A DNA stretch of 64,000 nucleotides. It comes from Pseudemcibacter aquimaris. Its GTDB lineage: Bacteria > Pseudomonadota > Alphaproteobacteria > Sphingomonadales > Emcibacteraceae. How positions within the stretch are numbered: the first letter of the stretch is position 1; every line of letters starts with the position of its first letter. Below, piece by piece: positions 49,087-60,482 of this stretch. Location of the stretch: NCBI RefSeq assembly GCF_028869115.1, contig NZ_CP079800.1:992001-1056000 (forward strand). The letters run 5' to 3'. Both the position numbers and the translations under genes were made by a program. The notes below the pieces were generated by a model. The model saw only the letters and a program-made list of their open reading frames with translations. It was not told the origin of the DNA and did not search any database.

Positions 49087-51501
49087 ATGGGAAAAATAGA
49101 AAAATCAATGTCGTTTGATTATGGTTTTTTTGTTTCTATGGCAGCCATTGGGGCAATAATATCCTGTGCAACGTTTTTGGGGTTTTATGGCGCCGGAATG
49201 GCTGGCGTAGGATATATTGCATCCTCAATTATATTGGTTCTTACTTGTGTTGTACTTTTATTTCAGGTTCGAAAGGCGCGTACCAGCATCAGTCTATTTT
49301 CCCCTAAGCAGGAAGTGTTGAAAAATGATCAAGCTGGCGTGGCAATGATGATGACTTCAATGGCGGGTGATGTGGTTTATTCCAATAAATCGGCCAAAAG
49401 TTTGTTTGAAACCTATAACCTTGGCGAGCCGAAATCACCGTTAAAACTTCAAATTTCGAATTTAAAAGCACTTAAGCACCTGCTTGAAGAAATGAAAGTA
49501 GGTAAAACGGGCTTTGTTGTGTCCGAGGTCGGCGAAAGCGGTAATTACCTCAAGTTTGAAGTAGAGAAAATCTATCAAAATGGTGATTTCTATTCCTGGC
49601 GTATATTTGAAAGCGGTGAGGGCGGTAGTTCAATTGAACAATCAAGCGGTTCACAGGATGGCCACATAAAAACGGGCCAAGCATTTGATAATACGGGCAT
49701 TGGTTTTTTTGTTGTGGATGAAAAAGAAAATATTATCCATGCCAATAAGCATTTCCTTAAAATTATTTTTGGTGAAGATAAACGTCCGGATTTCCCATTT
49801 AAACTTGCGCGCGTTACTGATCATACGAAAAGCAATTTAAAAGATTTGGTGCATTTTAATGTTAGCGGCAAGCCATTAGAGTGCTTTGTTAATAAATGGA
49901 ATAATGACAGCAGTGACGAGCATAGCTGTTATCTGTTTTTTGATCAGCCATATATTTCCGGACGCAATGAAACGAATATTCCGGTCAGTAATAATGAATT
50001 CTTTCTAAATTCACCAATTGGTATCGCGGTTGTGGATATTAAAGGGAATATCCGTGAAAAAAATATTGTATTTGGAAATTTTATTTCTGCGCTTGAGCTT
50101 GAAAGAACGGATAATATTAAGGATTTTCTAGCAGATGAAAATGCAAAGGTCGTAATAAAGGCGATTAAAAGAACAATTCTTACGGGCAATCCAAGCGACC
50201 GCATTGAGCTTAATTTACAAGGCGAAAGCGCAAAGCAAGGACAGTTTTATATCACCCGTGCCAGTGAAATGATTGAAGGCGGGAATGAGGCGGTTATTTA
50301 TCTTCATGATATTACGGAACAGAAAAACCTTGAACTGCAGTTTTCCCAGTCGCAGAAAATGCAAGCTGTTGGCCAGCTAGCGGGTGGTGTTGCTCACGAT
50401 TTTAATAACCTTCTGACGGCGATTACGGGATTCTGTGACTTGTTACTTGTAAAACATGGACCGGGTGATCAGTCATTTTCTGATATTATTCAGATTAAGT
50501 AGAATGCGAACCGTGCGGCTAACCTTGTACGTCAACTCTTGGCTTTCTCACGTCAACAGACGCTTCGTCCAAAAGTTATTATTATGACGGATGTTGTGGC
50601 TGAACTTTCAAACCTATTAAGGCGTCTTATTGGTAGTAATATTGAATTAAGCATGAACCATGGCCGCAATATTGCCCCGGTTCGTGTGGACCAAGGCCAG
50701 CTCGAACAGGTTATTATTAATTTATGTGTGAATGCCCGTGATGCGATGCCGGATGGTGGTAAGCTTGAAATTAAAACCAGAAATATTTCCGAAGAGGACT
50801 CGTTGAAAGTCACCAAGAAGCACAAAATATTCCCGAAAGGGGAATATATTATGCTTGAGGTCATCGATACAGGTACGGGGATTGAGGAAGAACATCAAAA
50901 CAAGGTGTTCGAACCGTTCTTTAGCACCAAAGATGTGGGTAAAGGGACCGGGCTTGGTCTTTCAACTGTTTACGGTATTATCAAGCAAACAAACGGTTTC
51001 GTGTTCCTTGAGAGTGAAATCGGTGTGGGAACATCGTTTAAAATTTATCTACCGAAATATGTTGAAAGTGCGCAAGATGCGGCCGATGCCGCCGCCGCGG
51101 ATGCCGCGAAAGAAGAAAAGGCAAAGGATCTTACCGGAAGCAGCACCATTTTACTGGTTGAGGACGAAGATGCCGTTCGCATGTTCGCATCCCGTGCATT
51201 AAAGAATAAAGGTTACACGGTTTATGAAGCTGATAGTGGGGTTTCCGCGCTCGAGGTCATTGAAAAAGAAGATATCCATCTTGATCTATTAATCAGTGAT
51301 GTAATGATGCCGCAAATGGATGGGCCGACACTTGTGCGTAAAATCCGGGAAACTGATAAAGAATTAAAAGTGATCTTTATATCCGGTTACGCGGAAGATG
51401 CGCTTGATGATAATATCATGGATAAAGATTTCAATTTCCTATCCAAACCATTCAGTCTTAAGCAGCTTGCGGAACAGGTGAAAGAGGTTCTCGAGAAGTA
51501 A
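49087..51501 (+). pseudogene. cckA: Cell-cycle hybrid kinase CckA, interrupted by an amber codon
   Basis: The intact frame has 804 codons: two membrane helices (about residues 14-60), PAS-like sensor regions to about 410, the DHp helix [20 protein letters not shown] with phosphoacceptor H437, a catalytic ATPase domain (VNARDAMPDGG, GTGLGLSTVYGI) and a receiver with the aspartate in LLISDVMMPQMDG. A TAG at 50500-50502 (codon 472) stands in QIK-stop-NANRAANLVRQLL, where CckA proteins have Gln. A C-to-T change from CAG explains it. The first product would have the histidine but no ATPase domain. CckA is essential in Caulobacter, so this is either a base error, a lineage able to do without CckA, or two chains acting in trans. 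Confidence 0.92.
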
Positions 51502-51716
51502 TTCGTATCTCTCATTCATCTGATTCTATCTTTTTATTGTTCAAAATGCTTAAATTTTGTTCTTTTGTTCCATTTATGTGAGAACAAAAAATAAATATTT
51601 GCATAAAAATCATTTAAAATCAGTAATTTATATTTTTCTTTACAAAATAGAACAAATAGGGTACATATCTGTTATTGCAAGCTCTTAAAGCATGTGGGAT
51701 ATAAGGAGACAATAAA
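51502..51716. promoter_or_regulatory. recA upstream region with GTTC/GAAC repeats
   Basis: TTTTGTTC (51563-51570) and GAACAAAA (51582-51589) form an inverted repeat, another GTTC lies at 51559-51562, and GAAC-N7-GTAC lies at 51650-51664, one base from the alphaproteobacterial SOS pattern GAAC-N7-GAAC. LexA control of recA is expected. Which copy is the operator is not certain. The recA ribosome-binding site is AAGGAGA. Confidence 0.45.
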
Positions 51717-52790
51717 ATGGCAACATCTAATTTAAAGCTGGTTGGAAAAGATAATATGGATAAACAAAAGGCGTTAGACGCAGCCTTAGGACAAATTGAA
51801 CGTGCCTTTGGTAAGGGCTCGATTATGAAACTCGGGCAAAACTCATCTGTTGATGTTGAGGCGGTCTCCACGGGGTCACTTGGGCTTGATATTGCACTTG
51901 GAATAGGTGGGCTTCCAAAAGGGCGTATCATTGAAATTTATGGCCCGGAAAGTTCTGGTAAAACAACGCTTGCGCTTCATGTTGCTGCGGAAGTTCAAAA
52001 AGCAGGTGGCACAGCGGCATTTGTTGACGCGGAACATGCGCTTGATCCGGTATATGCAGGCAAGCTTGGTGTAAATCTTGATGAGCTTTTAATTTCACAA
52101 CCGGATACCGGTGAACAAGCACTTGAAATTACGGATACGCTTGTGCGTTCCGGTGCGATTGATGTGTTGGTGGTGGATAGTGTGGCTGCGCTTACACCGC
52201 GTGCTGAACTTGAAGGTGAAATGGGCGATAGTCACGTTGGTCTTCAGGCTCGCTTGATGAGCCAGGCGCTGCGTAAGCTGACCAGCTCAATTTCCAAATC
52301 AAATTGTATGGTTATTTTCATCAACCAAATCCGTATGAAGATCGGTGTGATGTACGGTAGCCCGGAAGTAACAACAGGTGGTAATGCGCTTAAGTTCTAT
52401 TCATCCGTTCGTATTGATATCCGCCGCATTGGTGCAATTAAGGAAAAAGATGAAATCGTCGGCAACCAAACGCGTGCCAAGGTCGTGAAAAACAAGGTCG
52501 CACCACCGTTTAAAGTGATCGAATTTGATATCATGTATGGTAAGGGTATTTCCAAAATGGGTGAACTTCTTGACCTTGGTGTTAAGGCGAACCTCGTTGA
52601 AAAATCCGGCTCATGGTATTCATATGATAGCCAACGTATTGGTCAGGGCCGTGAAAATGCGAAACGCTTCCTTGAAGAAAATCCGGAAATGGCTGAGCAG
52701 CTTGAAAGTGCGGTACGCGTTAATGCGGGCATTCTTGATGATGTGATGCTTAAAGAAGGTGCCGTTCGCGACGAAGATGATATGGAATAA
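51717..52790 (+). CDS. recA: Recombinase RecA
   Basis: A 357-residue RecA. Walker A is [13 protein letters not shown] near residue 78; [20 protein letters not shown] (in part [13 protein letters not shown]) is near residue 155; and [30 protein letters not shown], in part [17 protein letters not shown], holds loop 2. The end is acidic (EDDME). It promotes strand exchange and LexA self-cleavage. It is a single gene ended by a strong terminator. Confidence 0.98.
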   Translation: MATSNLKLVGKDNMDKQKALDAALGQIERAFGKGSIMKLGQNSSVDVEAVSTGSLGLDIALGIGGLPKGRIIEIYGPESSGKTTLALHVAAEVQKAGGTAAFVDAEHALDPVYAGKLGVNLDELLISQPDTGEQALEITDTLVRSGAIDVLVVDSVAALTPRAELEGEMGDSHVGLQARLMSQALRKLTSSISKSNCMVIFINQIRMKIGVMYGSPEVTTGGNALKFYSSVRIDIRRIGAIKEKDEIVGNQTRAKVVKNKVAPPFKVIEFDIMYGKGISKMGELLDLGVKANLVEKSGSWYSYDSQRIGQGRENAKRFLEENPEMAEQLESAVRVNAGILDDVMLKEGAVRDEDDME

Positions 52791-52818
52791 AACAGTTAAC
52801 CAATCCCAGCAAACTTTA

Positions 52819-52847
52819 AGGTACCGGTTTTCCGGTACCTTTTTTTG
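52819..52847 (+). terminator. Terminator of recA
   Basis: AGGTACCGG, loop TTTT, CCGGTACCT followed by T-run: a perfect 9-bp stem, a textbook rho-independent terminator. Confidence 0.92.
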
Positions 52848-52965
52848 TGTTTAAGGCCAATTGCCATCTGGACTTGAAAGGCATTGACCTTTAAAAGACT
52901 TTGAATATTTCCCGACAATGTGGGATAAAGCATTTAAAGAAAAATCAAGATAACGAGTGAACAAA

Positions 52966-55608
52966 ATGAAGAGTACCAATGAAATAAGAAGTGCCTTTTT
53001 AAATTATTTTAAAGACGCGGATCATGAGGTCGTCGCAAGTAGCCCATTGGTGCCGGATAATGACCCGACATTGATGTTCGTGAATGCGGGTATGGTGCCT
53101 TTTAAAAATGTGTTCACTGGTATGGAAACACGTCCGTATGACCGTGCAACAACAAGTCAGAAATGTGTACGCGCAGGCGGTAAACATAATGATCTTGATA
53201 ATGTTGGTTATACGGCACGCCACCATACATTCTTTGAAATGCTCGGCAATTTTTCATTCGGTGATTATTTTAAAGAAAAAGCAATTTTTTCTGCTTGGGA
53301 TTTAATCACCAATGTATATGGCATTGATGCGAGCCGTTTGCTTGTTACCGTTTATCATGATGACGATGAAGCATTTGATTTATGGAAAAAAATAAGCGGC
53401 CTTCCAGAAGACCGCATTATCCGTATTGCGACCAATGATAATTTCTGGTCGATGGGTAACACAGGCCCATGCGGACCTTGTTCAGAAATTTTCTATGATC
53501 ATGGCGATCATATTTGGGGCGGCCCCCCTGGCACACCAGAAGAAGACGGCGACCGTTTCGTAGAAATCTGGAATTTGGTCTTCATGCAGTTTGACCAGCA
53601 GGAAGACGGTACACGTGTTCCGCTTCCAAAGCCATCTATTGATACAGGTATGGGGCTTGAACGTATTGCTGCGGTTCTGCAAGGCACCCACGATAATTAT
53701 GAAACAGACTTATTTAAAAAACTGATTGAGGCATCAGCCGAACATAGTGGTGTTGAACCATATGGTGATCATAATACATCACACCGTGTAATTGCTGACC
53801 ATTTACGATCAACATCATTTTTGATTGCTGATGGCGTACTACCATCAAATGAGGGTAGAGGATACGTACTTCGCCGTATTATGCGCCGCGCAATGCGTCA
53901 CGCCCACATGATTGGCTGTAAAGAACCATTAATGCACCGCCTTGTTCCGGCACTTGTTGGTGAAATGGGGCAAGCCTTCCCGGAACTTGTACGTGCAGAG
54001 GCCTTAATCGCTGAAACGTTACTTCTTGAAGAAAAGCGTTTCCGTAAAACACTTGATCGTGGCATGCGCCTTCTTGATGAAGCGTTGGAAAACATGTCTG
54101 CTGGTGGTGTGTTGGACGGTGAAATTGCTTTTAAACTGTATGACACTTACGGTTTCCCGTTAGACCTTACACAAGATGCGCTTCGTACCAAAGATATGAC
54201 TGTTGACGAAGAAGGCTTTAACGCGGCTATGGAACGTCAAAAAGCAGAAGCCCGTGCTGCATGGAAAGGGTCAGGATCAAGCGCAACAGAAGCTGTTTGG
54301 TTTGAAGCACAAGAAGAGTTTGGCGGAACCGATTTCGTAGGTTACAGCACAACTCATGCAGAAGGTAAGGTGCTGCAGATTGTTTCTGGTGAAAAAGTTG
54401 TTGATAATGCATCAGAAGGTGATGATGTATCCATTCTTGTGAACCAGACACCATTTTATGGTGAAAGTGGTGGTCAGGTTGGTGATATTGGTACATTCAA
54501 AACGGAAAGCGGCGCTTTAGTTGAAATTACTGACACTGAAAAGAAACTGGGCGCACTGCATATCCATGTGGGTAAGGTGACGTCTGGGTCAATCAATAAA
54601 GATGATGTTGTTGAAATGCAGGTGGATGTTGAAAATCGTGATAAAATTCGCGCGAACCATTCTGTTACTCATATTATTCACGCGGCTCTAAGAAATAAGC
54701 TCGGTGATCATTTAACACAGAAAGGCTCGCTCGTTTCCGCAGATAGAATGCGTTTTGATATCAGTCATTCAAAGGCGGTAACTGCAGATGAAATTAAATC
54801 CGTTGAAGACGAAGTGAACCAAATCATTCGGCAAAACACAGAAGTGACAACCCGTCTTATGACACCAGAAGAGGCCATCGAGGCCGGCGCTATGGCTCTA
54901 TTCGGTGAAAAATACGGTGATGAAGTGCGTGTTGTTGCAATGGGTAAGGCAGCAGATGGTAAGGATTATTCCGTTGAACTGTGTGGTGGTACACATGTGA
55001 AACGCACAGGTGATATCGGTTACTGTAAGGTCATTTCCGAAGGTGCTGTCTCCGCAGGTGTTCGCCGCCTTGAGGTCGTAACAGGACAAGCAGCATGTGA
55101 TTATTCCGCAGAACAGGAAAATTACCTGACAGGTGCGGTTGCAACCGTTAAATCAACGCCTTCTGATCTTCAGGAACGCTTGAATGCGATACTTACTGAA
55201 CGAAAAGCAATGGAAAAAGAAATTGCGGATCTTCAGAAGAAAGTAGCACTTGGCGGCGGAAACAATGGCGGTGATGACGTTAAAGAGGTAAACGGCATCA
55301 AATTCCTTGGTCAAGTTCTTGAAGGCATTCCTGCAAAAGAATTACGCGGTCTTGCTGATGATGCGAAAAAACGTCTGGGTAGTGGTGTTATTGCCTTTGT
55401 TGCGGTTAATGATGGTAAAGCTGCGGTACTTACTGCGGTAACGGATGATTTAAAAGATAAAATCAGCGCCGTTGACCTTGTTCGTGTGGGTGCAGATGCC
55501 GTTGGCGGCAAGGGTGGTGGTGGCCGCCCTGATATGGCACAGGCGGGTGGCCCAGATGGTGCAAACGCCGCAGAAGCAATTACAAAAATCGAGGGTATGT
55601 TAAATTAA
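52966..55608 (+). CDS. alaS: Alanine-tRNA ligase
   Basis: An 880-residue class II synthetase. The aminoacylation domain has [23 protein letters not shown], in part [11 protein letters not shown] near residue 29, and [21 protein letters not shown]. The editing domain has the zinc ligands in [12 protein letters not shown] and [13 protein letters not shown]. The C-terminal domain ends with [17 protein letters not shown] use the ATG at 52966; a GTG 9 bases earlier is possible. It follows recA, a common order in alphaproteobacteria. Confidence 0.97.
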   Translation: MKSTNEIRSAFLNYFKDADHEVVASSPLVPDNDPTLMFVNAGMVPFKNVFTGMETRPYDRATTSQKCVRAGGKHNDLDNVGYTARHHTFFEMLGNFSFGDYFKEKAIFSAWDLITNVYGIDASRLLVTVYHDDDEAFDLWKKISGLPEDRIIRIATNDNFWSMGNTGPCGPCSEIFYDHGDHIWGGPPGTPEEDGDRFVEIWNLVFMQFDQQEDGTRVPLPKPSIDTGMGLERIAAVLQGTHDNYETDLFKKLIEASAEHSGVEPYGDHNTSHRVIADHLRSTSFLIADGVLPSNEGRGYVLRRIMRRAMRHAHMIGCKEPLMHRLVPALVGEMGQAFPELVRAEALIAETLLLEEKRFRKTLDRGMRLLDEALENMSAGGVLDGEIAFKLYDTYGFPLDLTQDALRTKDMTVDEEGFNAAMERQKAEARAAWKGSGSSATEAVWFEAQEEFGGTDFVGYSTTHAEGKVLQIVSGEKVVDNASEGDDVSILVNQTPFYGESGGQVGDIGTFKTESGALVEITDTEKKLGALHIHVGKVTSGSINKDDVVEMQVDVENRDKIRANHSVTHIIHAALRNKLGDHLTQKGSLVSADRMRFDISHSKAVTADEIKSVEDEVNQIIRQNTEVTTRLMTPEEAIEAGAMALFGEKYGDEVRVVAMGKAADGKDYSVELCGGTHVKRTGDIGYCKVISEGAVSAGVRRLEVVTGQAACDYSAEQENYLTGAVATVKSTPSDLQERLNAILTERKAMEKEIADLQKKVALGGGNNGGDDVKEVNGIKFLGQVLEGIPAKELRGLADDAKKRLGSGVIAFVAVNDGKAAVLTAVTDDLKDKISAVDLVRVGADAVGGKGGGGRPDMAQAGGPDGANAAEAITKIEGMLN

Positions 55609-55634
55609 CAATTCAGGGACAACCGGAATTATGT

Positions 55635-56819
55635 ATGAAGGAAGAACGTAGCTTAAGACGAAAAATATTTAACATCATTGAAATCGGTGCCAGCGGCCAT
55701 GCTGCGGGGCGTTTCTTTGATGTATTTATGATTTTGCTTATTCTTTTGAATATATGTGCTGTCGCCCTTGAAACTGTTGAGCCGCTCCGTCATAAATACG
55801 GATCAGAGTTTCTATATTTTGAAATTTTTTCATTGGTGATATTTATCATCGAATATTTCACGCGTATCTGGACCTGCGTTGAATACCGGCCAAAACCGGA
55901 AATGGCGGGCAAGGGAAACTTCAGAACCCGTTTCATCTTTTCACCCTTAATGGTGATTGATTTTATTGCCATTGCCCCGACCATTCTATTCTCATTCATT
56001 GGAATTGATTTGCGTTTCTTGCGGGTGTTCCGTTTCTTACGTCTGTTTAAATTGATGAGATATTCACCAGCGCTGGCATCATTAGGCAGTGTATTTATCG
56101 CTGAAAGACGCGCGCTAATTGCGACGTTGATTATTATGCTAGGCCTCGCGTTATTTGCATCGAGTATAATGTATTATCTTGAACGTGGCGCGCAGCCGGA
56201 AGCATTCGGAAATATTCCGTCATCCATGTGGTGGGCGTTTGCGACACTTACGACCATTGGATATGGTGATGTAGTGCCGATTACAACATGGGGAAAGGTT
56301 TTTGGTGGCGGGATCATGATCCTTGGTGTTGGTGTTTATGCCTTACCAATCGGCATTATCGCGTCTGGATTTGCCAATGAAATTCATCGCCGTGATTTTG
56401 TGGTTCGCTGGGGGCTTGTTGCCAATGTGCCGTTATTTCATGGCCTTGATGCAAATCTTATAAACAGGATCGCCAAACGGTTAAGATCACAGATCGTTGA
56501 AAGCGGTAAATTAATCGCTTATGAGGGGGAAAAGGCAGATAAGCTTTTTCTGATTGTTTCCGGTTCTGTTAGATGCAGAAACGAAGAAGGCGAAAATCAT
56601 CTGCATAAAGGGGCATTCTTTGGTGCAAGGTCACTGCTTGAACGAACGACATATCATGCAAATTATGTTGTGACTTCCAGGGCGCAATTACTGGTGCTTG
56701 ATGCTGCGGATTTCCATCATCTGCTTGATCAATATCCGGCGCTTAAAGAAAGATTGGAAAAATCATCAAATAAGGACCTGAATAAGGATTTTGGGCAGGC
56801 TAATATAGACGATTTATAA
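55635..56819 (+). CDS. Voltage-gated-type K+ channel with cyclic-nucleotide-binding domain
   Basis: A 394-residue membrane protein. Six helices span about 25-245; S4 is basic (RFLRVFRFLRLFKLMRYS near residue 130), and the pore has the potassium filter TTIGYGDV near residue 212. A cyclic-nucleotide-binding domain follows (about 265-380: LFHGLDANLINRIAKRL, then EGEKADKLFLIVSGSVRC). The layout is that of MlotiK1 and related channels, so cAMP or cGMP gating is likely, although a phosphate-binding cassette with the usual FGE...R pattern is only partly kept (FFGARSLLERTTYHANYV). A bidirectional terminator separates it from icd. Confidence 0.9.
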   Translation: MKEERSLRRKIFNIIEIGASGHAAGRFFDVFMILLILLNICAVALETVEPLRHKYGSEFLYFEIFSLVIFIIEYFTRIWTCVEYRPKPEMAGKGNFRTRFIFSPLMVIDFIAIAPTILFSFIGIDLRFLRVFRFLRLFKLMRYSPALASLGSVFIAERRALIATLIIMLGLALFASSIMYYLERGAQPEAFGNIPSSMWWAFATLTTIGYGDVVPITTWGKVFGGGIMILGVGVYALPIGIIASGFANEIHRRDFVVRWGLVANVPLFHGLDANLINRIAKRLRSQIVESGKLIAYEGEKADKLFLIVSGSVRCRNEEGENHLHKGAFFGARSLLERTTYHANYVVTSRAQLLVLDAADFHHLLDQYPALKERLEKSSNKDLNKDFGQANIDDL

Positions 56820-56826
56820 TAATAAA

Positions 56827-56852
56827 AAAGGCGGGAACAAGTCCCGCCTTTT
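56827..56852. terminator. Bidirectional terminator between the channel gene and icd
   Basis: AAAAGGCGGGA, loop ACAAG, TCCCGCCTTTT: a 10-bp GC-rich stem with A-run on one side and T-run on the other, so it works for both convergent genes. Confidence 0.9.
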
Positions 56853-56872
56853 CATTGAATTCTTTAATGGAA

Positions 56873-58087
56873 TTAACCCATTTCTTTTTGCAGGTTTTCA
56901 TCGATTTTGTCGAAGAACTGCTTGGATGTAAGCCAGTTTTGCTCTGGTCCAACAAGTAGGGCTAAGTCTTTTGTCATGTCGCCTTGTTCAACTGTTTTCA
57001 CACATACTGCGTCAAGTGCATCAGCAAATTGACGTAGCTTGTCGTTGCCATCAAGGTTCGCACGGTGACGTAGACCACCTGTCCATGCATAGATAGAAGC
57101 GATTGGGTTTGTTGATGTTTCTTCACCAGCTTGATGCAGACGGTAGTGACGTGTCACTGTACCGTGTGCTGCTTCTGATTCAACCACTTTCCCATCTGGT
57201 GTCATTAGACGTGATGACATTAGGCCAAGTGAACCAAAGCCCTGTGCAACTGTATCTGATTGAACGTCGCCGTCATAGTTTTTACAAGCCCAAACGAACT
57301 TACCGTTCCATTTCATCGCACATGCAACCATGTCATCGATTAGACGGTGTTCATAATGAAGGCCAGCTGCTTTAAACTTGTCAGCAAATTCACTTTCGTA
57401 AACTTCTTCAAATAGATCTTTAAAGCGACCATCATATGCTTTCATGATTGTGTTCTTTGTTGAAAGATACACAGGCCATCCAACATCAAGGCCGTAGTTC
57501 ATGCTTGCACGGGCAAAATCACGGATACTGTCGTCAAGGTTATACATCGCCATTGCAACACCGGATTTTTCAAACTGGTATACTTCGTGTTCGATGGCTT
57601 CGCCGCCGTCTGCTGGTTCAAACTTAACTGTAAGTTTACCAGCGCCTGGTACGCGGAAATCTGTTGCGCGGTATTGGTCACCAAATGCGTGACGACCGAT
57701 AACAATCGGGTCAGTCCAGCCAGGAACCAGACGCGGAACGTTTGAACAGATAATCGGGCTACGGAATACTGTACCACCAAGAATGTTACGGATTGTACCA
57801 TTTGGTGAACGCCACATTTTCTTAAGGCCAAATTCTTCAACGCGTTGCTCATCAGGTGTGATTGTCGCACATTTTACGCCAACGCCAATGTCACGAATTG
57901 CATTTGCAGCATCAATAGTGATTTGGTCATCAGTTTCGTCGCGTTTTTCGATTCCTAGGTCATAGTAATGAAGATCAACATCAAGGTATGGGTGGATAAG
58001 ACGTTCCTTAATCCAAGCCCAGATGATGCGTGTCATTTCGTCACCGTCAAGTTCAACGACGGGATTATCTACTTTAATCTTGGCCAT
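56873..58087 (-). CDS. icd: NADP-dependent isocitrate dehydrogenase
   Basis: A 404-residue TCA-cycle enzyme making 2-oxoglutarate and NADPH. It belongs to the homodimeric, eukaryote-like class: [21 protein letters not shown] near the start, [19 protein letters not shown] near residue 92, [27 protein letters not shown], in part [13 protein letters not shown] near residue 265, and [14 protein letters not shown] chose the ATG at 58087, preceded by GAAGGAA, which gives the usual length; the longer frame adds 11 unlike residues. Confidence 0.97.
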   Translation of the reverse strand: MAKIKVDNPVVELDGDEMTRIIWAWIKERLIHPYLDVDLHYYDLGIEKRDETDDQITIDAANAIRDIGVGVKCATITPDEQRVEEFGLKKMWRSPNGTIRNILGGTVFRSPIICSNVPRLVPGWTDPIVIGRHAFGDQYRATDFRVPGAGKLTVKFEPADGGEAIEHEVYQFEKSGVAMAMYNLDDSIRDFARASMNYGLDVGWPVYLSTKNTIMKAYDGRFKDLFEEVYESEFADKFKAAGLHYEHRLIDDMVACAMKWNGKFVWACKNYDGDVQSDTVAQGFGSLGLMSSRLMTPDGKVVESEAAHGTVTRHYRLHQAGEETSTNPIASIYAWTGGLRHRANLDGNDKLRQFADALDAVCVKTVEQGDMTKDLALLVGPEQNWLTSKQFFDKIDENLQKEMG

Positions 58088-58207
58088 GTTATTCCTTCTA
58101 TTTTTTGTTATTTGCTGCAATCAGCAAAAATTGTTGAGAATCCTTTATATTCGCGCGCAAATTAGCACCAGATCCTTCAACATGGAAGGATATTATTGCC
58201 TTTTTGC

Positions 58208-58792
58208 CTAAATTAATGTGTTTTTCGGGTCAATTACAGGGTCCGGTAGGGTTTCAAGTAATGGTAATACCTCTTCCGGCGTATCTACCACATGAAATAA
58301 ATTCATGGTTTCCGGGGCCGTAAATTCATTTTTGATGATATTATTCAGCAAATCCATAAATGGATCCCAATACCCTTCATGATTAAGTAAGACAATAGGT
58401 TTATCATGCAATTTTAACTGGGCCCATGTAATGGCTTCAATGGTTTCATCAAGTGTCCCGATGCTGCCCGGTAAAACCAGAAAAGCATCCGAATGATCAA
58501 ACATCATGCGTTTTCGTTGATGCATGTTATCGACAATGGTCAATTTTGAAATATCATCATGGGATTTTTCCGTTTTATCCAGATGGCCGGGAATAATCCC
58601 ATGAACATTGCCGCCATGATCCATAACGCTGGTGGCGATAACGCCCATAAGGCCAACGTTACCGCCGCCATATACAAGTTTTATGTTGTTTTCTGCTAAA
58701 ATCTTGCCAGTATTTTTTGCAAGATCAGTGAAGGAGTTTTTGTTTCCCGGGCGCGAACCACAGTAAACACAGATTGATTTTATTTTTGTCAT
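58208..58792 (-). CDS. LOG family protein (putative cytokinin riboside phosphoribohydrolase)
   Basis: A 194-residue Rossmann-fold protein of the LOG family, which cleaves nucleoside 5'-monophosphates, releasing ribose phosphate. Start SICVYCGSRPGN, then VYGGGNVGLMG near residue 40 and the site HQRKRMMFDHSDAFLVLPGS, in part QRKRMMFDHSDAFLVLPG near residue 92. The family signature PGGxGTxxE reads PGSIGTLDE here, with Ser for the second Gly. The catalytic Arg and Glu are kept. Role in bacteria is mostly AMP or purine metabolism; cytokinin is not implied. Confidence 0.87.
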   Translation of the reverse strand: MTKIKSICVYCGSRPGNKNSFTDLAKNTGKILAENNIKLVYGGGNVGLMGVIATSVMDHGGNVHGIIPGHLDKTEKSHDDISKLTIVDNMHQRKRMMFDHSDAFLVLPGSIGTLDETIEAITWAQLKLHDKPIVLLNHEGYWDPFMDLLNNIIKNEFTAPETMNLFHVVDTPEEVLPLLETLPDPVIDPKNTLI

Positions 58793-58976
58793 CGTAATAT
58801 TTTAATTTTTAGCCACATATTTGACAAATTTTATTTTTAAAAATTATCTTTGAGGGCGAAATTTATCAGAATTATTAAATTGCTGAAAAACTTACTGGTA
58901 ATTATATGGTCAAAGACTATATAAGTTATATGATTAACGTTAAAATGCTTCAGAATTGTGAAGTCGGAAGATAAAA

Positions 58977-60035
58977 TTGAGCGATTATTTAAATCACCAA
59001 CGTAATAAACAAGGTTCTGGTATTAAGTTCAGCTTATCCATACTAGCTGTAGTCGCGGTATGTGCTGTAATTTGGGTTATATTTTTTGCTGATGATGGCA
59101 CAGACGAGGATTTCGCAGCCGTTGAGGAGCCAGCGCAGACAGAAGAAGCAAGTACTGTCGCTGATCCGGGTGCGCCGGTCACAAGCGCAATTGTTCCAAG
59201 TTTCGATGTGGTTCGCATTAGCCGCAATGGCACAGGTGTTATTGCCGGACGTGCGGCACCAAATAGTGATGTGACAATCTACGCTCGTGATAAACAAATC
59301 GGCACGGCGATCGCCGACCGTAATGGTGAATGGGTGTTACTCTTTGATGATCCGCTTCCAAGTGGCCCTACAGAATTAAGTATTATTGCAAGAACTGGTG
59401 GTGATTTTGAAATTGCGTCTAGCGATATTGTTATTGTTGCGGTTCCTGACCGTAATGAAGAACGCTTTACCAATGATGAAACGGACGGTGTTGTAGCAAT
59501 CCTGACACCAAGAACTGGTAACGGGCCAAGCAGAGTTTTACAAAAACCACAAAACGTGAATATGCTATCCGCAGCGAAGGGGTTATCACTTGATGCCCTT
59601 GATTATACGGAAAACGGTAAAACCGTTATCAACGGTAGCGCGGTTGCTGGTGCAAGTGTTCGTATTTATCTTGATAATCAATATATGGGCGAAGTTCAGT
59701 CAGATGAAGAGGGAAGCTGGAGGTTCGAGCTTACTGATACCCTAACATTTGAAGAGCATGTCATTAGATTGGATCAAATTCTTGATGATGGAAATGTTGA
59801 GGTACGTATCTCGCAGCCGTTTAACCCTCTTTCTGAGCTGGATAGAGAGCGCGCAACGGGTGATGTGATTGTAAAACCAGGCAACAGCCTATGGCATATC
59901 GCAAGAAAGCTTTATGGATCGGGTTATCATTATACGGTGATTTTCGGTGCGAATAGAGATTTGATTGTGGATCCGGATCTTATTTTCCCAGGGCAGGAAT
60001 TAACACTTCCTCTTGATCAACTGGAAATGGATTAA
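58977..60035 (+). CDS. Membrane-anchored Ig-like and LysM domain protein
   Basis: A 352-residue protein. A transmembrane anchor at residues 18-37 (FSLSILAVVAVCAVIWVIFF) is followed by an acidic linker. Two Ig-like beta domains come next, at about 80-150 (GVIAGRAAPNSDVTIYARDK) and 215-275 (VINGSAVAGASVRIYLDNQY). The C-terminal LysM domain (about 297-347) starts DVIVKPGNSLWHIARKLYGSG and ends LIFPGQELTLP. It should bind peptidoglycan in the periplasm. The start is a TTG with CGGAAG 6 bases before it; an in-frame TGA just upstream rules out a longer form. Confidence 0.85.
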   Translation: MSDYLNHQRNKQGSGIKFSLSILAVVAVCAVIWVIFFADDGTDEDFAAVEEPAQTEEASTVADPGAPVTSAIVPSFDVVRISRNGTGVIAGRAAPNSDVTIYARDKQIGTAIADRNGEWVLLFDDPLPSGPTELSIIARTGGDFEIASSDIVIVAVPDRNEERFTNDETDGVVAILTPRTGNGPSRVLQKPQNVNMLSAAKGLSLDALDYTENGKTVINGSAVAGASVRIYLDNQYMGEVQSDEEGSWRFELTDTLTFEEHVIRLDQILDDGNVEVRISQPFNPLSELDRERATGDVIVKPGNSLWHIARKLYGSGYHYTVIFGANRDLIVDPDLIFPGQELTLPLDQLEMD

Positions 60036-60044
60036 TTTTTATAA

Positions 60045-60482
60045 TCAAGCTTTTTGATTGGTGCCGTCTTCGATGCTTAACACATTCATTGTGTCGGCAA
60101 TGATTTCTAAAACTTCTTTAACATCAAGTAATGTGTAAAGTATTGTTTCCATAACCTTTTTCGCATTAATTTCGCCGTTAATTGTGGTGCTGACCGGGAA
60201 TGTTAGGTTGCAATGATGATCAAGAGTGATCAGGTTATGAGCCATTAGATGGCTGAAATTTTTAAGTATTTTTTCACGGCGGGATTTATTTTCAGAACTA
60301 TACGGAAGATAGCCTATTTGCGCAGTCAGATTTATATCATATGAACCGTAATTCTCACTATTAATCACTTCACAATCAAAATTAATACCATGATAGTTAA
60401 ACTGATAGTAAAGCGGTAGCAGCGTTTCATAATCGACGTTATGGTCATCGACCATATCCATATGTAAATCTAAACCGTTCAT
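60045..60482 (-). CDS. Hypothetical protein
   Basis: A 145-residue soluble acidic protein that I do not recognise. It has an alternating strand/helix pattern (INFDCEVINSENYGSYDINLTAQIGYLPYSS, in part GSYDINLTAQIGYLPYSS near residue 46; NGEINAKKVMETILYTLLDV near residue 102), which recalls YbjN-like or secretion-chaperone-like folds, but not strongly enough to name. There are ATG codons at residues 8 and 10, so the start is uncertain. It is convergent with the LysM gene with 9 bases between the stops. Confidence 0.6.
   Translation of the reverse strand: MNGLDLHMDMVDDHNVDYETLLPLYYQFNYHGINFDCEVINSENYGSYDINLTAQIGYLPYSSENKSRREKILKNFSHLMAHNLITLDHHCNLTFPVSTTINGEINAKKVMETILYTLLDVKEVLEIIADTMNVLSIEDGTNQKA

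Noticed and set aside
26617-50502. Reassigned stop codons or selenocysteine as explanation for the in-frame stops
   Set aside because: All three stop types appear within genes and also as normal ends of many neighbours. There is no selenocysteine insertion hairpin or redox context at the TGA.
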